Shown here: positions 39,650-50,497 of the stretch, one piece after another
Position numbering within the stretch: position 1 is the stretch's first letter
How the letters are laid out: every line of letters begins with the position of its first letter
Source of the DNA: Tritrichomonas musculus
Lineage: Eukaryota; Parabasalia; Tritrichomonadida; Tritrichomonadidae
Reading direction: 5' to 3'
Assembly (NCBI GenBank): GCA_039105265.1
Contig: JAPFFF010000002.1
Location: forward strand, 9,548,001 to 9,612,000
Length of the DNA: 64,000 nt
The notes under the pieces: model-generated
Told to the model about the DNA's origin: nothing
What the model saw: only the letters and a program-made list of their open reading frames with translations
The model's database searches: none
Made by a program: the position numbers and the translations under genes

Positions 39650-41617
39650 ATGTCTTTTCAAGAATATTTCTCTATTAATAATGAAATACATGATTCAATA
39701 TTGAATTTCATAGATCATAGCTATGAAAATGATGAAGAATTATTTCATTCATTATTACTTATTTTAGATGAAAAGAATGTGCGAACTAATAGAGATGATT
39801 TAAGGAATTTACTTTCTTTTTTATCTAATATTTACCAAAACCATCACCGTGGACATTTTTTCTTTGATAGGATTAAAAAAATTTTAGATCATTTGAAAGA
39901 AGATATAATGCAGAACTTTTCAAACGATGAAATATTTAACATAGTCATTGACAGCCATCAAATTTTGCTTTTTTTTTTTGAGAACCAAACAATAACATTT
40001 GATATTTCAATTTTCAATTATTTTCAAAAAAATGATTTTTCTGAATCTTTTCTATTTTTTTTTTACAAAGAGATTATGTCATTTTTCAATGAAAATATAA
40101 AACAGGCTGATCTCCTTGATATGAGTGATAATTTGCTTTTTGGAAACCAAGTTACATTTAAAGCACGATTTAATGATTTAAGAGGTTGTGAAAATCAAAG
40201 CCCAGGACTAAAAATTAACAATCAATATTATCATGAATTAGGTAATTACGATGAAAAACGTCATATTGGTGAAAATGAATCATTTATTTGTTTATTGATT
40301 AGAAATGATTCAATCGATGAATTTATTAGTTTTGTAAACTCGACAAATGTCAAATTAAACAGGCCAATTGAAAGATCAAAATATGAAACAAACCCATTTT
40401 TGGCTTCAAAAACACCAATAAGCATCATTAATTATGCAGCATTTTTTGGATCCATCCAAATATTTAAATTCTTGCTTAAAAGCAACATTCGCATTGATAA
40501 GGATGTTTGGTATTATGCAATCCATGGAAGAAATGTTGAAATGATCCATATAATTGAAGATCAAGGATTTAATTTGAGTGTTTTTAATGATGATGAAATT
40601 TTGAGTCTTTTGAAAGAAGCAATTAAATGTCATCACAATGAAATTGCGAGTTATATTTTAGACAACATGACGAATCAAGATTCAAAATATTTAGATGAAC
40701 AGTTAACATATATTTGCTGTTCAACATGCAATTATTCGCTCATTCCCGATGAAATCAACATTATTGAACTCTTTTTTTTTCTGTGTGCAAATGCATACGA
40801 TCAAGGACTTGTTAAATACATGTTAGAAAAAGATGAAAAGTTGGCCAAATCGAAAGGTATCATCAAATCTGCATTAAAGGATGCATTACAAAATAAAAAA
40901 TATGATGTTGCTCAAATTTTGTTGGCAATACCAGGAATTGAAATTGAATCAAAAATGTTCCAAAATGTAAATGTATTGACAAAGTTCATAATACCAGAAT
41001 CAGTAACAATAATTGGCGATTATGCATTTGATGGATGTCGTGAATTACGAGAAGTAACATTTCCTTCATCATTGATTTCAATTGGTAAATATGCATTTCG
41101 AAAATGTACCTCTTTGAAAAGCGTAACTATTCCTTCAGTAACATCAATTGGATACAGCGCATTTGCTGAATGTTCATCACTTGTCAAAGTAGAAATTCTT
41201 TCATCATCATTGACAACAATCCAATTTTTCACTTTTGAAAAATGCTCTTCTTTAAAAGAAGTAATAATGCCTCCTTCTGTTGTCTCAATTGAAAGAGGAG
41301 CGTTTGATAAATGCACATCAATTATGTATATTGAAATGCCAAAATCAATTTCATCTATTGGCGATTGTGCCTTTCGAAGCTGTACTTCATTACAAGAAAT
41401 TTCAATTCCATCTTCTGTGGAAGTGATCAATGCAAATACTTTCTTAAATTGCTCAAGTTTAACTCAGGTATCATTTATTGTTCCCTCCTGTGTAAATGAA
41501 ATTAAAAGTAATGCTTTTAATGGTTGTTCCTCATTGATTGAAATATCTCTTCCATCAACAGTTTCAATAATAAGTGAAAATGCTATTCCGGCAAATATAC
41601 ATATTGTAAGGTTATGA
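39650..41617 (+). CDS. Ankyrin-repeat protein with C-terminal BspA-like LRRs
   Basis: 655 residues, no signal peptide or membrane helix, so cytosolic. The N-terminus (1-150) is a helical region also found in the broken paralogue downstream (ILNFIDHSYENDEELFHSLL). Ankyrin-like repeats follow at ~190-440 (INYAAFFGSIQIFKFLLKSN, DVWYYAIHGRNVEMIHIIED, IKCHHNEIASYILDN). Residues ~450-650 are eight or nine LRR_5 repeats (TSIGYSAFAECSSLVKVEIL). The fusion of an ankyrin array to an LRR_5 array is a trichomonad speciality. It is presumably a protein-binding scaffold. TTTTCATTTTAAAAAAATG at the start contains TCATT, an initiator match about 13 bases before the ATG. Confidence 0.92.
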   Translation: MSFQEYFSINNEIHDSILNFIDHSYENDEELFHSLLLILDEKNVRTNRDDLRNLLSFLSNIYQNHHRGHFFFDRIKKILDHLKEDIMQNFSNDEIFNIVIDSHQILLFFFENQTITFDISIFNYFQKNDFSESFLFFFYKEIMSFFNENIKQADLLDMSDNLLFGNQVTFKARFNDLRGCENQSPGLKINNQYYHELGNYDEKRHIGENESFICLLIRNDSIDEFISFVNSTNVKLNRPIERSKYETNPFLASKTPISIINYAAFFGSIQIFKFLLKSNIRIDKDVWYYAIHGRNVEMIHIIEDQGFNLSVFNDDEILSLLKEAIKCHHNEIASYILDNMTNQDSKYLDEQLTYICCSTCNYSLIPDEINIIELFFFLCANAYDQGLVKYMLEKDEKLAKSKGIIKSALKDALQNKKYDVAQILLAIPGIEIESKMFQNVNVLTKFIIPESVTIIGDYAFDGCRELREVTFPSSLISIGKYAFRKCTSLKSVTIPSVTSIGYSAFAECSSLVKVEILSSSLTTIQFFTFEKCSSLKEVIMPPSVVSIERGAFDKCTSIMYIEMPKSISSIGDCAFRSCTSLQEISIPSSVEVINANTFLNCSSLTQVSFIVPSCVNEIKSNAFNGCSSLIEISLPSTVSIISENAIPANIHIVRL

Positions 41618-42252
41618 TGAAGATTTTTAAAGTTTTATTTTTTTATATAAACGAATTACAAAATTTAAGAACTTTAACGAAATGTTTTTCCTTAATTTTT
41701 TTAGTATTTTAGTCAACAATAAATTTCAGCTTTTGGTAATAGATAAAATAAATTCAGATTTGATATATATCAAAATTCATATTGCAATGAAAATGAAGGA
41801 TTATAAATTGATGAATAATCATCTTATATTGATAATAACAGTTAAATTAGACCTTTTTATAAAAAGAAATTTTTTTTGCGATAAAGTATACTTTTTAGCT
41901 ATAATCTCCACTTTTTCATAAAAAAAGAACTTTTTCACTTAAACAAATGAATCTTTAAATCTTAAAAATAAACTGATAAAACATAATTTATAATAGCCAA
42001 AATATATTATATGCTTGTCTAGAATCATATAACATTGGTTTTAAATAATAATTCTAATATTTTTGCGTTTTTGTGAAAAAGTTCATTTTTATGAAAAAGT
42101 GATCATTATCGCTAAAAAGTATTCTTTATCGCAAAAAAAATTTCTTTTTATAAAAAGGTCTATTATACCTACAATTTTGGCTTTTCATACTTTTATCATA
42201 AAAGAGTAAAAAAAAAAAATATTGAATTATATCAGGATTCTTTAATTTAAAT
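41618..42252. other. Spacer between two converging paralogues, with a large palindrome
   Basis: The inverted repeat described separately takes up half of this. The 79-codon frame at 41682 crosses one arm and is not called. Confidence 0.5.
41849..42161. repeat. 90-bp inverted repeat
   Basis: The arm at 41849-41938 (AGACCTTTTTATAAAAAGAA ...) is mirrored at 42073-42161 with about five differences. The 134-base loop is AT-rich. It sits midway between the 3' ends of the two ankyrin-LRR genes, where it could act as a terminator-like hairpin or be a small foldback insertion. Confidence 0.85.
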
Positions 42253-43932
42253 TCAAATGTAAGTCACTTCTGCACCTTTAGGTTTTTCTACATATGATAA
42301 TGAAGAAGGAATAGTGATTTTCTTCAAAGCTGTACAATCAGTAAATATGTATTTGCCACATTTGGTCACTGAAGAAGGAATTGATATTTCTGTGAGTGAA
42401 GTGCATTTTTCAAAAGCAGAATTTCCAATGATTGTTACAGAAGAAGGAATGATAATTTTTGTTAATGATGTGCAACCCCAAAAAGCATGTTTTTCAATTT
42501 CAGTAATTGATGATGGTATTGTTATTTCAGTCAATTTTTCACAATTTTTAAATGCATTTTCTTTAATTCGTGTATCTGGTAATGACATCAAAATATTCAT
42601 AATGTCAATATTATTATTCATAGCAGCTGCATGCAAAATTGTTAAATAAAAATAAATATTATTTGAATTCTATTGAATATTTTAATTTTAAACGAAATTA
42701 ATAAATTATAAAAATGAAACTGAATTTAAAAAAAAACGTGATTTTTTAAAATTTCATTCAAAAGTATTTGATGTTAAATTCTATAAAACATATTTTATCG
42801 TTAATTCTAAAAAAAAATATAATAAAACGACATCAACATTAACATTGATTTTTTTCATTTTTAACAGAAGTTCAATAAGCTCATAATAATCATATTGGCA
42901 CAAATAAGACATGCAAAAATGATTATGTAGACCTTTTGGGAAATAATTATAATTGTAATAATAAAAAGCATAAACGATGAGTACATTAACATTGAATCTT
43001 TTTCCTTTAAAATAATTCACCTCTTCTTCCTTAACGTATTTTTCTTTGATATAATTTGCGATATCATTATGATGGCATTTTACAGATTCTTTGAGGCATT
43101 TTTCATAAGTTTTGTCTTCTGGTTCGACTTTATTTTCTTCAAGAAATTGAATCATTTCGATTTTGTTACTGTGAATAGAATAAAGCCATAAAGACGGTTT
43201 TAATTCGATGTTTTGTGATTGTAAATATTTGATTATTTCAATTGATCCATAAAAAGCTGCATATTCAATTAATTCTGGTTTGTTTTTAATAAGAAAATGA
43301 TTTGTTTCATTAATTGATGGATCTATTTTTTCATCAAGTTTCGTTTTTGTTATGTTGATGTATGCTATGAATTCTTCAACAGAATCTTTTCGAATTATTT
43401 TGCAAAGCTCAGAATCATTTTCACCGATTTTTCTTATTTCTTCTAGATTTTCTGGAACTTCTTTTTGTAAATCGTGAAGCCTTCTCTTGTGCTCAAATGG
43501 TTTGATTTCTGGAAAATAAAAAAGCGGATAATGAAAACTGTCATATTTATACTTGTTCATTAAACTTGCAATTGGTTGATCAATTGCTAAAATTTCCTCT
43601 TGCAGTAAAAATAAAAGAATAGCTTTTTGTTTCATAAAAAGTTGGAATAATTCGATATTTGAATAGGTCTGTTTGATTTCATCTTTGTACATCTTAATGA
43701 GTTTCTAAATTTTGTTAATGAAATTTGGAGTCCTGTTATGGTTAGTGGATATCGATTTGAGTAAATAAATGAATGATTTGAGTCGATGGTGATTTTCGCT
43801 TATTTTTAAATCATTTAATAATTTGATTAAATTTTCAAAATTTTCTTCATCATCGTTTTCATGCTCAATAAAAGTAAGAATGGCTTGTTGAAGTGATTTC
43901 ATTCTATCAACATATGCCTGAATTTCTTCCAT
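42253..43932 (-). pseudogene. Broken ankyrin-LRR paralogue
   Basis: The gene faces its intact relative at 39650-41617 and shares its plan. The first part (43932-43705) is the helical N-terminus (AILTFIEHENDDEENFENLI). An in-frame TAG then interrupts NFINKI-KLIKMYKDEIKQ, after which the same frame continues through the ankyrin region (43692-42781: IEYAAFYGSIEIIKYLQSQN). This ends early in low-complexity sequence. About 120 bases further on, another frame resumes with YFYLTILHAAAMNNN and four LRR_5 repeats (42636-42253). At least two breaks plus loss of several LRRs make this a pseudogene, although the long open stretches suggest recent decay. Confidence 0.8.
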
Positions 43933-44099
43933 TTAGAATTGATTTTTATTAAAAAAAATGATTGAAGAGGTTTGTTAATATTTTCTATTGTTTATTTTTT
44001 GTAAAGTATTCAAAATATATTTTAATCAAAGAAAAAAACATTAATTCTTCATCTCTATCATTTTTTATATTATGGGAGAAAATAAAAAGATACTTTTTT

Positions 44100-44340
44100 T
44101 CATCATTTTAATATACCAATTACTTTTACATTGAAATGATAAAACTTGGGCTTGTAATTGAGAAATCTCGTCTTGATTTTCTTTTTCAACACGAGATATT
44201 AAATCTTGAACTTTTGAATTGAGTTCAGTTTTGATATCGTTACAAATCTTAATTTTTTGATAATTTTGACATCAACATTTTCAATTTTAATAATTTGTGG
44301 AAGTGGCTTTTTAAGATATACAGTCTCCATAACTTTTTGA
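44100..44340 (-). pseudogene. Coding relic with coiled-coil sequence
   Basis: In reverse, about 65 codons read NDIKTELNSKVQDLISRVEK and continue ENQDEISQLQAQVLSFQC, an obvious heptad pattern. A neighbouring frame upstream reads METVYLKKPLPQIIKIENVD. Such coiled coils are typical of trichomonad proteins like the one at 61730. No start or complete domain remains. Confidence 0.35.
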
Positions 44341-44696
44341 ATAAAAGATAAACAATTGACATCAAAATATTCATCATACTAAATTTTTATCGACGAAAAA
44401 CATTTAAAAAGAATCCATATGTAAGAGGAGTCTGAAAAGACAGCAGTAGTAATACTGTGAAAGTCTTTTATAATCCGATCATTACATCATAAAAAGGGAG
44501 AATCGCCTAGGTGTATGATCACGGCTGTGAATAGTGGGCGCAGTTGTTAGAGTTTGAGTAACATCAACTATCGATTAAGACACTTCTATATACAGTCCTA
44601 CTTGGTTACGTCACTAAAAACCCATTTACAGTGGCAACAAGGATAAAAAAAATTATTAGCGTAAAAAAACTTCTAATTTTTTTTCACTATATTTGA
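44341..44696. other. Probable rDNA spacer / 5' external transcribed region
   Basis: From about 44400 the sequence becomes less AT-biased and non-coding, then runs without interruption into the 5' end of 18S rRNA. It probably contains the rDNA promoter and leader that travelled with the 18S fragment. I cannot point to a proven initiation site. Confidence 0.45.
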
Positions 44697-45768
44697 TACT
44701 TGGTTGATCCTGCCAAGGAAGCACACTTCGGTCATAGATTAAGCCATGCAAGTGTTAGTTCAGGCAACGAAACTGCGAACAGCTCATTAATACGCTCAGA
44801 ATCTACTTGGTGGCAACCTTTCAGGTTTTATTTGGATAGCAGCAGTAATTCTGGTGCTAATACATGCGATTGTTTCACACCAATCGATTGAGCGACCTAT
44901 CATGCTTGTACTTAGGGTCTTTACCTAGGTAGGCTATCACGGGTAACGGGCGGTTACCGTCGGACTGCCGGAGAAGGGGCCTGAGAGATAGCCACTATAT
45001 CCACGGGTAGCAGCAGGCGCGAAACTTACCCACTCGAGACTTTCGGAGGTGGTAATGACCAGTTCCATGTCATCCCTCACGGGTTGTTTGGATAGGATCA
45101 CACTTTTCCAGTGTGGTGCAATCTAGCAGAGGGCCAATCTGGTGCCAGCAGCTGCGGTAATTCCAGCTCTGCGAGTTTGCTCCCATATTGTTGCAGTTAA
45201 AACGCTCGTAGTAAGAATTGCCCGCAAGGGCTTGCGAACTTCTGTTCGTTCACTGTGAACAAATCAGGACGCTTAGCGTATGGTTATCAGGAATGACTCA
45301 GCGCAGTATGATATCTTTACTTCTAGTAAAATCAATGAGAGCCACCGGGGGTAGATCTATTTCATGGCGAACGGTGGAATGTTCTGACCCATGAGAGAGA
45401 AACGAAGGCGAAAGCATCTACATAGAGGGTTTCTGTCGATCAAGGGAGAGAGTAGGAGTATCCAACCGGATCAGAGACCCGGGTAGTTCCTACCTTAAAC
45501 GATGCCGACAGGGGCTTGTCCTTTAATGAGGGCAGGACCTTAGGAGAAATCATAGTTCTTGGGCTCTGGGGGAACTACGACCGCAAGGCTGAAACTTGAA
45601 GGAATTGACGGAAGGGCACACCAGGGGTGGAGCTTGTGGCTTAATTTGAATCAACACGGGGAAACTTACCAGGACCAGATGTTTTTTATGACTGACAGGC
45701 TTCAGGTCTTTCAGGATATGATTTTTGGTGGTGCATGACCGTTGGTGGTGCGTGGGTTGGCCTGTCAA
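44697..45768 (+). rRNA. 18S ribosomal RNA, 3'-truncated copy
   Basis: Begins with the universal 5' end TACTTGGTTGATCCTGCCAA and includes the 530-loop region GTGCCAGCAGCTGCGGTAAT and the GAAACTTGAAGGAATTGACG block. The sequence agrees with the Tritrichomonas small-subunit rRNA as I know it. Homology stops after GTGGGTTGGCCTGTC: the last third (roughly 500 bases, including the decoding site and 3' end) is missing, and no ITS, 5.8S or 28S follows. The next bases are AT-rich and lead into a kinase remnant. This is an orphan fragment away from the tandem rDNA array, or the edge of an assembly join. A frame read antisense across its 3' end is not a gene. Confidence 0.95.
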
Positions 45769-45857
45769 AATTTCTGACTTTTTTTTATCATAATCAGGAA
45801 AATAAAATAAATTTATTGGAAAAATTATTCAAGTAGCTAATTAATTGGTTTGTTTAT

Positions 45858-46943
45858 TTAAATTGAAAGAAATTTTTTTATATTAAAAATATCTTTTTCA
45901 ATACCATCGATAATTCTGAAGTTTGCTCTTTCTATCTGCTCAAGAATTTCAGCAAATGATGGCCTTTCTTCAGGATTAGTTGACCAGCATCTCATTATCA
46001 AATTTCGTGAGAATTCATCGATACAGTCTGGAATTGGAGCCTTTTTCCCCGAAGCAACTTTGGCTATGCTAATTTGTGGATATTTTTCATTACTAAGGAC
46101 GAAGAACAAGAGGACACCAAATGAATAAATGCCGACTTTTTCATTGTAATCAGAAGATTCATTCAAAATTTCAGGTGCCATAAATTTCAATGAGCCAACG
46201 CCAACTGTTTTTGATGAACTGTCATCAGGGCTTGCAATTCCAAAGTCGATCAATTTCACGTGCATTGAACTGTCATACAGAACGTTATCTGGCTTCAAAT
46301 CTCTATGAATCAAATTGTGCATATGAACGTCTTTCATTGCCGAAACAATCTCATAAACAGTAGTGACACGCTGCATGTCAGAGAGATCATTCACAGATGA
46401 AGAAAGAATTGTCTCACAATACTCAAGAAGAATCGATGGCGGATGATCAACTCTTATCTGTCAGATTGTCGAGCCAATCGGAAGCGAGTTCGACAAACAA
46501 CTTCTTCTTCGAATGGTCTAGCTCTTTTAATTCAATCAACGACATAATTGACATTGGCGATGCTTTTGCAATGCTTTCAATTGTCTGATTCGGATTCATC
46601 GGAGGCGTGTCACAGTTGACAAAAAAGGCACTGAAAGATTCACCTGCAAAGCACAAAGGACAGCCACTTTTGATCTCAGTTTCAACAGGTAATAAATAAT
46701 GATCTTTGCTTGGTCCTTTACTTATGTTAAGCTGGCCACAGTCGTTCTTCCCACATGCAAGAACCTTGCCTTCTTTTGTAAGAAAATGTTGCTTTCAAAT
46801 CTAGAAATTTGCTTAATTCGGACTCCACAAAGCTCAACAACAGAACTGAATTCTAGTCTTCCTCCAAGCAGGCCAAGAGGAGACTGAAACACTTTTCCAC
46901 TCAAACTAAGTGCAATGAGGAAATTGAAGCCAAAATAGTTCAT
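45858..46943 (-). pseudogene. Broken RCC1-like / protein kinase gene
   Basis: Read leftward, the gene starts at an ATG (46943) with RCC1-type repeat sequence (FLIALSLSGKVFQSP), shifts frame near 46785, where TKEGKVLACGKNDCGQLN continues the RCC1 pattern, and runs to a stop at 46447. After that only the second half of a kinase follows: hinge PPSILLEYCE, IHRDLKPDN, IDFGIA, APEI and ERPSF, ending at 45858. The ATP-binding N-lobe is absent. The catalytic loop and DFG are intact, in contrast to the related pseudokinase at 3-791, so decay came through deletion and frameshift rather than active-site loss. RCC1-kinase fusions are a trichomonad signature. The C-lobe frame has no proper start of its own. 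Confidence 0.7.
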
Positions 46944-47119
46944 TTAAACTAAGAATTCAACATTTCTGCTTTGCATCGATTTTTTTTTTTACCAGATTTT
47001 TTTTAAAAATTCCTTCACAAAAAAGCAATTTAGAATAATTTTATATTTATAAAATAGTAACTCGAAAAATATTGTTTTCATAAATCATTAATTTTATCAA
47101 CTTTTAATAATATAATTCA

Positions 47120-47791
47120 TTACTTCTCTCCATTCAAAAGCGAAGACAATTCATCAACACTGCTGACAATGAAATCAGCTCCAGCCTTCTCCAACTCCCC
47201 TTCTTCTGCGTATCCGAACGTCACTCCAATTCCAGTGAGTCCGTGCGCCTTTGCTCCTTCGATGTCGAATTTTCGATCGCCAATCATCGCACAGAGCTTC
47301 TTCCTCTCATTTTCAGCGATCTTGTTCACACCAAGTTGTGAGAGGGCCTCCTCAACAACTTCTTCTTTGGACACCCGAGTTCCATCAAGTTCGCTTCCAA
47401 CAACAACTTGGAAAAAACGCTCAATTTCAAAATGAGCAAGAATTTTACGGACAAAAATCATTGGCTTGCTTGATGCTACTGCAAGATGGATCCCTTTCGA
47501 ACTGAGTTTTTCAAGCATCTCTTTGATACCTGAGAAAATTTGATTTTCAAAAATTCCAGTAGGTGCAAAACGTTCCCTAAAGTAAGAAACCGCTTGTACA
47601 GCATCAGCATCAGAAAGTGAATAGAAATGCATGAAGCTATCTTTCAAAGGTGGCCCGATAAATGGTTCTAATTTGTGAAGATCTGGTTCATTTATACCAA
47701 ATTTCTGTAGAGCATATTGGACACATTTGGTAATTCCTTCTTTGGGGTCGGTCAAAGTGCCATCTAGGTCAAAAAGGCAGTATTTAAACAT
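47120..47791 (-). CDS. HAD-superfamily hydrolase, phosphoglycolate phosphatase-like
   Basis: 223 residues from the ATG giving MFKYCLFDLDGTLTD; the frame opens ten codons earlier without an ATG. HAD motifs: DLDGT (nucleophile Asp8, Asp10), Ser in VASSKP, the Lys in SKEEVVEEAL and the metal site GDRKFDIEGA. The cap segment EPFIGPPLKDSF is the signature of the small-molecule phosphatase group containing bacterial Gph-like enzymes and pyrophosphatases. It should hydrolyse a small phosphate ester in the cytosol. The sequence looks more bacterial than typical of eukaryotes, and its GC and codon use are higher than the spacer, so ancestral transfer from bacteria is plausible. Exact substrate unknown. 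Confidence 0.92.
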   Translation of the reverse strand: MFKYCLFDLDGTLTDPKEGITKCVQYALQKFGINEPDLHKLEPFIGPPLKDSFMHFYSLSDADAVQAVSYFRERFAPTGIFENQIFSGIKEMLEKLSSKGIHLAVASSKPMIFVRKILAHFEIERFFQVVVGSELDGTRVSKEEVVEEALSQLGVNKIAENERKKLCAMIGDRKFDIEGAKAHGLTGIGVTFGYAEEGELEKAGADFIVSSVDELSSLLNGEK

Positions 47792-48091
47792 TATTGTGCT
47801 TAATGCATAGGTATAATTCAAATTTTGAATTGAATTGAGAGATCATCAGAAAAAAAAACAAACACAGTTATCTCTAATTTTTATTAATATTTTTTTATTT
47901 TAAGTAAAGTATATAATTTATTATCATAAATATTTTATATATTATTTCAATTTATATAATATTGTTTTCTTTTATTAATTAAATTGGCCAAAAACTAACT
48001 TAAATGAAATTAAAAAAGAAAAAGATTCTTCATATTTTTTGTTTTTATATAAATATCTAGCCAAATTATAAAATTTTTATTTTGGTCAAAA
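47792..48091. other. Spacer
   Basis: AT-rich; promoter side of the HAD gene and 3' end of the next gene. No other feature seen. Confidence 0.5.
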
Positions 48092-49501
48092 TTAATCGTT
48101 GCTAATTTGACCATAAAATTCAATCAACGAAAAATAAAACTGATTATGATTACCATATTGATACCAACTATTTCCAGTTGATCTAATTCTAACAAAGCGA
48201 TGAAATTCATCGTCACCTTTTTCAATTGGAAAATTGACAACTTTGTTTGATTCATTCAACAACGAGCAACTATCTCTCTTATCAATTACTTTCCAGGTTT
48301 TCCCATTGTCTGACACCTCAATTGCCCAATTTTTCAAGTGACCGAAATTTTTACCGTCACTGTGAGACTTTATTGAGTAACTTGAAATTTTGACACTTTT
48401 TTCTTTGAAATCGAAGCAAACAAAAGAATTACTGACATCCTTTGAAAAGTAGTAATTATCTCTATCGTAATCGACCAAATTTTTAGGATGATAATTGTCA
48501 AATGCAATTGAATTTGAAGTGATTTCTATCGTTCCATTATCATGAATGTTTCCTTTCGTTTCTTTTGTGAGATGTCTCAAAATTCCATTGAAGTCGTTCC
48601 CCTCTTTATGATCAAATACAGAGATATTTGAATGATATTGAATTACCCTGTTTAAATCAATTGAATTTCTGTTTTTATAACGGTTTTTATCCACTTTTTC
48701 AGAGCGATATTTCTCAGGAAGAAGACGCGCAATTATTGACTTCCAAATCGAGTCATTCATGTTTTCCATGCTGAAAACATTGATGAATTTTGAGAGGGTT
48801 TCTTCTTGCACGTTTGAAAAAATAACATATTCAAATAAAGGTGAATATTTAACGTCTTTTTCATATAAATTTAGAATGAATAATAATAACGAATCTTCAT
48901 CAAAAAGTTGAAGCGATTCATTTGAAATTATTTGTTCAATAGTTTCAAGACTTAATGACATCATTCGTTCTTTGTTTATGCTTTCAAAGTTTTGCGAGAT
49001 AAAATTAATCAATTTATGATTTTCTCTTTCTGAAAAGACGTTAAAATTTGAATATGCTTCAAATTTGAATTCCTTTGAAATTTGTGAATGAAACTGGTTG
49101 ATGTTTATGAGATATTCAACAGCATTGGCACTTGTTATATCTTTGTAATATCGAGCGTTGATTCGAAAATATTCTTCAAAGTTTCCAAGATGCAAAAAAT
49201 ACTCAGAAAAATAATTTTTGCGGTTTTCATCAAGATCGACTTTTTCATAAGATGAGAGATCCAAAAATTCTTTAAAATAATCGATTTTGTCGTTGGATTT
49301 TAGATTTACTCTGGTTTTGATATTAAATTCATTAACAGTTTCATCCATAAAATGGGAATTTCTGATTATTGGTGACAAAATATCTGCAATGGTTCGATTT
49401 GTTAAATATGTTCTACCATCAACAACGAATATAAAATCTTTTTCATATAAATTAAAGGGAACATTCTTTATATTTTCAGTATCAAGGGTGTAATTAAGCA
49501 T
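48092..49501 (-). CDS. BTB-like protein with C-terminal F5/8-type C (discoidin) domain
   Basis: 469 residues from the first ATG; 25 extra codons upstream have no start. The N-terminus (20-110) is BTB-like (DFIFVVDGRTYLTNRTIADI, LSPIIRNSHFMDETV). The middle (110-290) is helical and BACK-like (LFDEDSLLLFILNLYEKDV). The last ~150 residues form a galactose-binding-like fold (PKNLVDYDRDNYYFSKD, FKEKSVKISSYSIKSHSDG, WAIEVSDNGKTW, FVRIRSTGNSW), recognisable as F5/8 type C. There is no signal peptide, so it is intracellular, possibly an E3-ligase adaptor binding carbohydrate or protein. The related protein at 61730-63490 has the same plan with a coiled coil inserted. Confidence 0.88.
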   Translation of the reverse strand: MLNYTLDTENIKNVPFNLYEKDFIFVVDGRTYLTNRTIADILSPIIRNSHFMDETVNEFNIKTRVNLKSNDKIDYFKEFLDLSSYEKVDLDENRKNYFSEYFLHLGNFEEYFRINARYYKDITSANAVEYLININQFHSQISKEFKFEAYSNFNVFSERENHKLINFISQNFESINKERMMSLSLETIEQIISNESLQLFDEDSLLLFILNLYEKDVKYSPLFEYVIFSNVQEETLSKFINVFSMENMNDSIWKSIIARLLPEKYRSEKVDKNRYKNRNSIDLNRVIQYHSNISVFDHKEGNDFNGILRHLTKETKGNIHDNGTIEITSNSIAFDNYHPKNLVDYDRDNYYFSKDVSNSFVCFDFKEKSVKISSYSIKSHSDGKNFGHLKNWAIEVSDNGKTWKVIDKRDSCSLLNESNKVVNFPIEKGDDEFHRFVRIRSTGNSWYQYGNHNQFYFSLIEFYGQISND

Positions 49502-49659
49502 TGTTGTTAATGATGAAATTGTTAAAAAAACGATAAAATTCAATTCAATTATAAAAGTTTTAATAAAATAATGCAAAGTTCATAAAATCATTAATTAACA
49601 GATGCATTGGCAACTCAGCTGAGTATGCAGGTGCTATTTGAGTCTACTCAAATTTTATT

Positions 49660-49860
49660 AATAAATCAATCTTCCTCACCATTTCTATTCACACTCAACA
49701 AACTTCACACACAATTTTGATTCAAATAGTTCATTTACTTTTGTTACAAATAGATTTTCTCATGAAATAATGTCTCAAATGCAGAATTATGATCTTCGAT
49801 TATCTGTATTTCCTATTCAATCAGATGTTTCTATAAATGAGAGTATTCTTTCTCGTTGAT
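49660..49860 (+). pseudogene. Possible relic of a BTB-type N-terminus
   Basis: About 64 codons on the + strand read like real protein (FDSNSSFTFVTNRFSHEIMS then QMQNYDLRLSVFPIQSDVSI) with more balanced composition than the spacer. The pattern resembles the opening of trichomonad BTB-like proteins. No ATG at the front and no continuation. Confidence 0.3.
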
Positions 49861-50497
49861 ACTCACATTCATTATTGTATTCTATTTAATTATTTAAGAA
49901 ATCTAACATACTAATATATTTATTTATGGATATCTTGCCTATTGTTAAAATATTGACTAAATTATCTGTAATAACAGTTGAATTAAGTGTTTTCTATCGA
50001 TACTAAGTACCATCATCGATAGCATCGTTTATATTTTTTTTTCATTATCTGAAATTGCAAAAAATCGTCCTTTTGTAACTACAACTGCTGATAGTTCTAT
50101 TTATTAATATCAATCATTTGTAAATGACAAATTATATTTTTAATAACCTGTATATTAAAGAAAATAAAAATGAAATAATAATTTTAATTAATTTGTGAAG
50201 AATACAAAAAATTAAATGCAAAAAGTTATATGAACAATTGAATTTCTAAACCGACTTTTGAAATTTACTTTATAAGAAATTTGAGAGAAATTTTCATGTT
50301 TCATTGAAAAAATTGAGAAAATTTATTTAAAAATAATTTGAGAGAATTTTAAAAGTTCTTTCAAATTCATTCAAATTTAATGACCTATTCATGAATTTAT
50401 GAATCAATTGTTGGTCAATCTTTTGACCTTTTATTTATTTGTTTTCTTTACCAAAAAATACAAACGAACGCTATAATTTAATCGCAAGTGGTTCTGC

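Noticed and set aside
41682-41921. 79-codon hypothetical gene
   Set aside because: Overlaps an arm of the inverted repeat and is Ile/Asn/Phe-rich spacer.
45550-45768. 72-codon antisense frame over the 18S rRNA end
   Set aside because: Lies entirely within conserved rRNA sequence.
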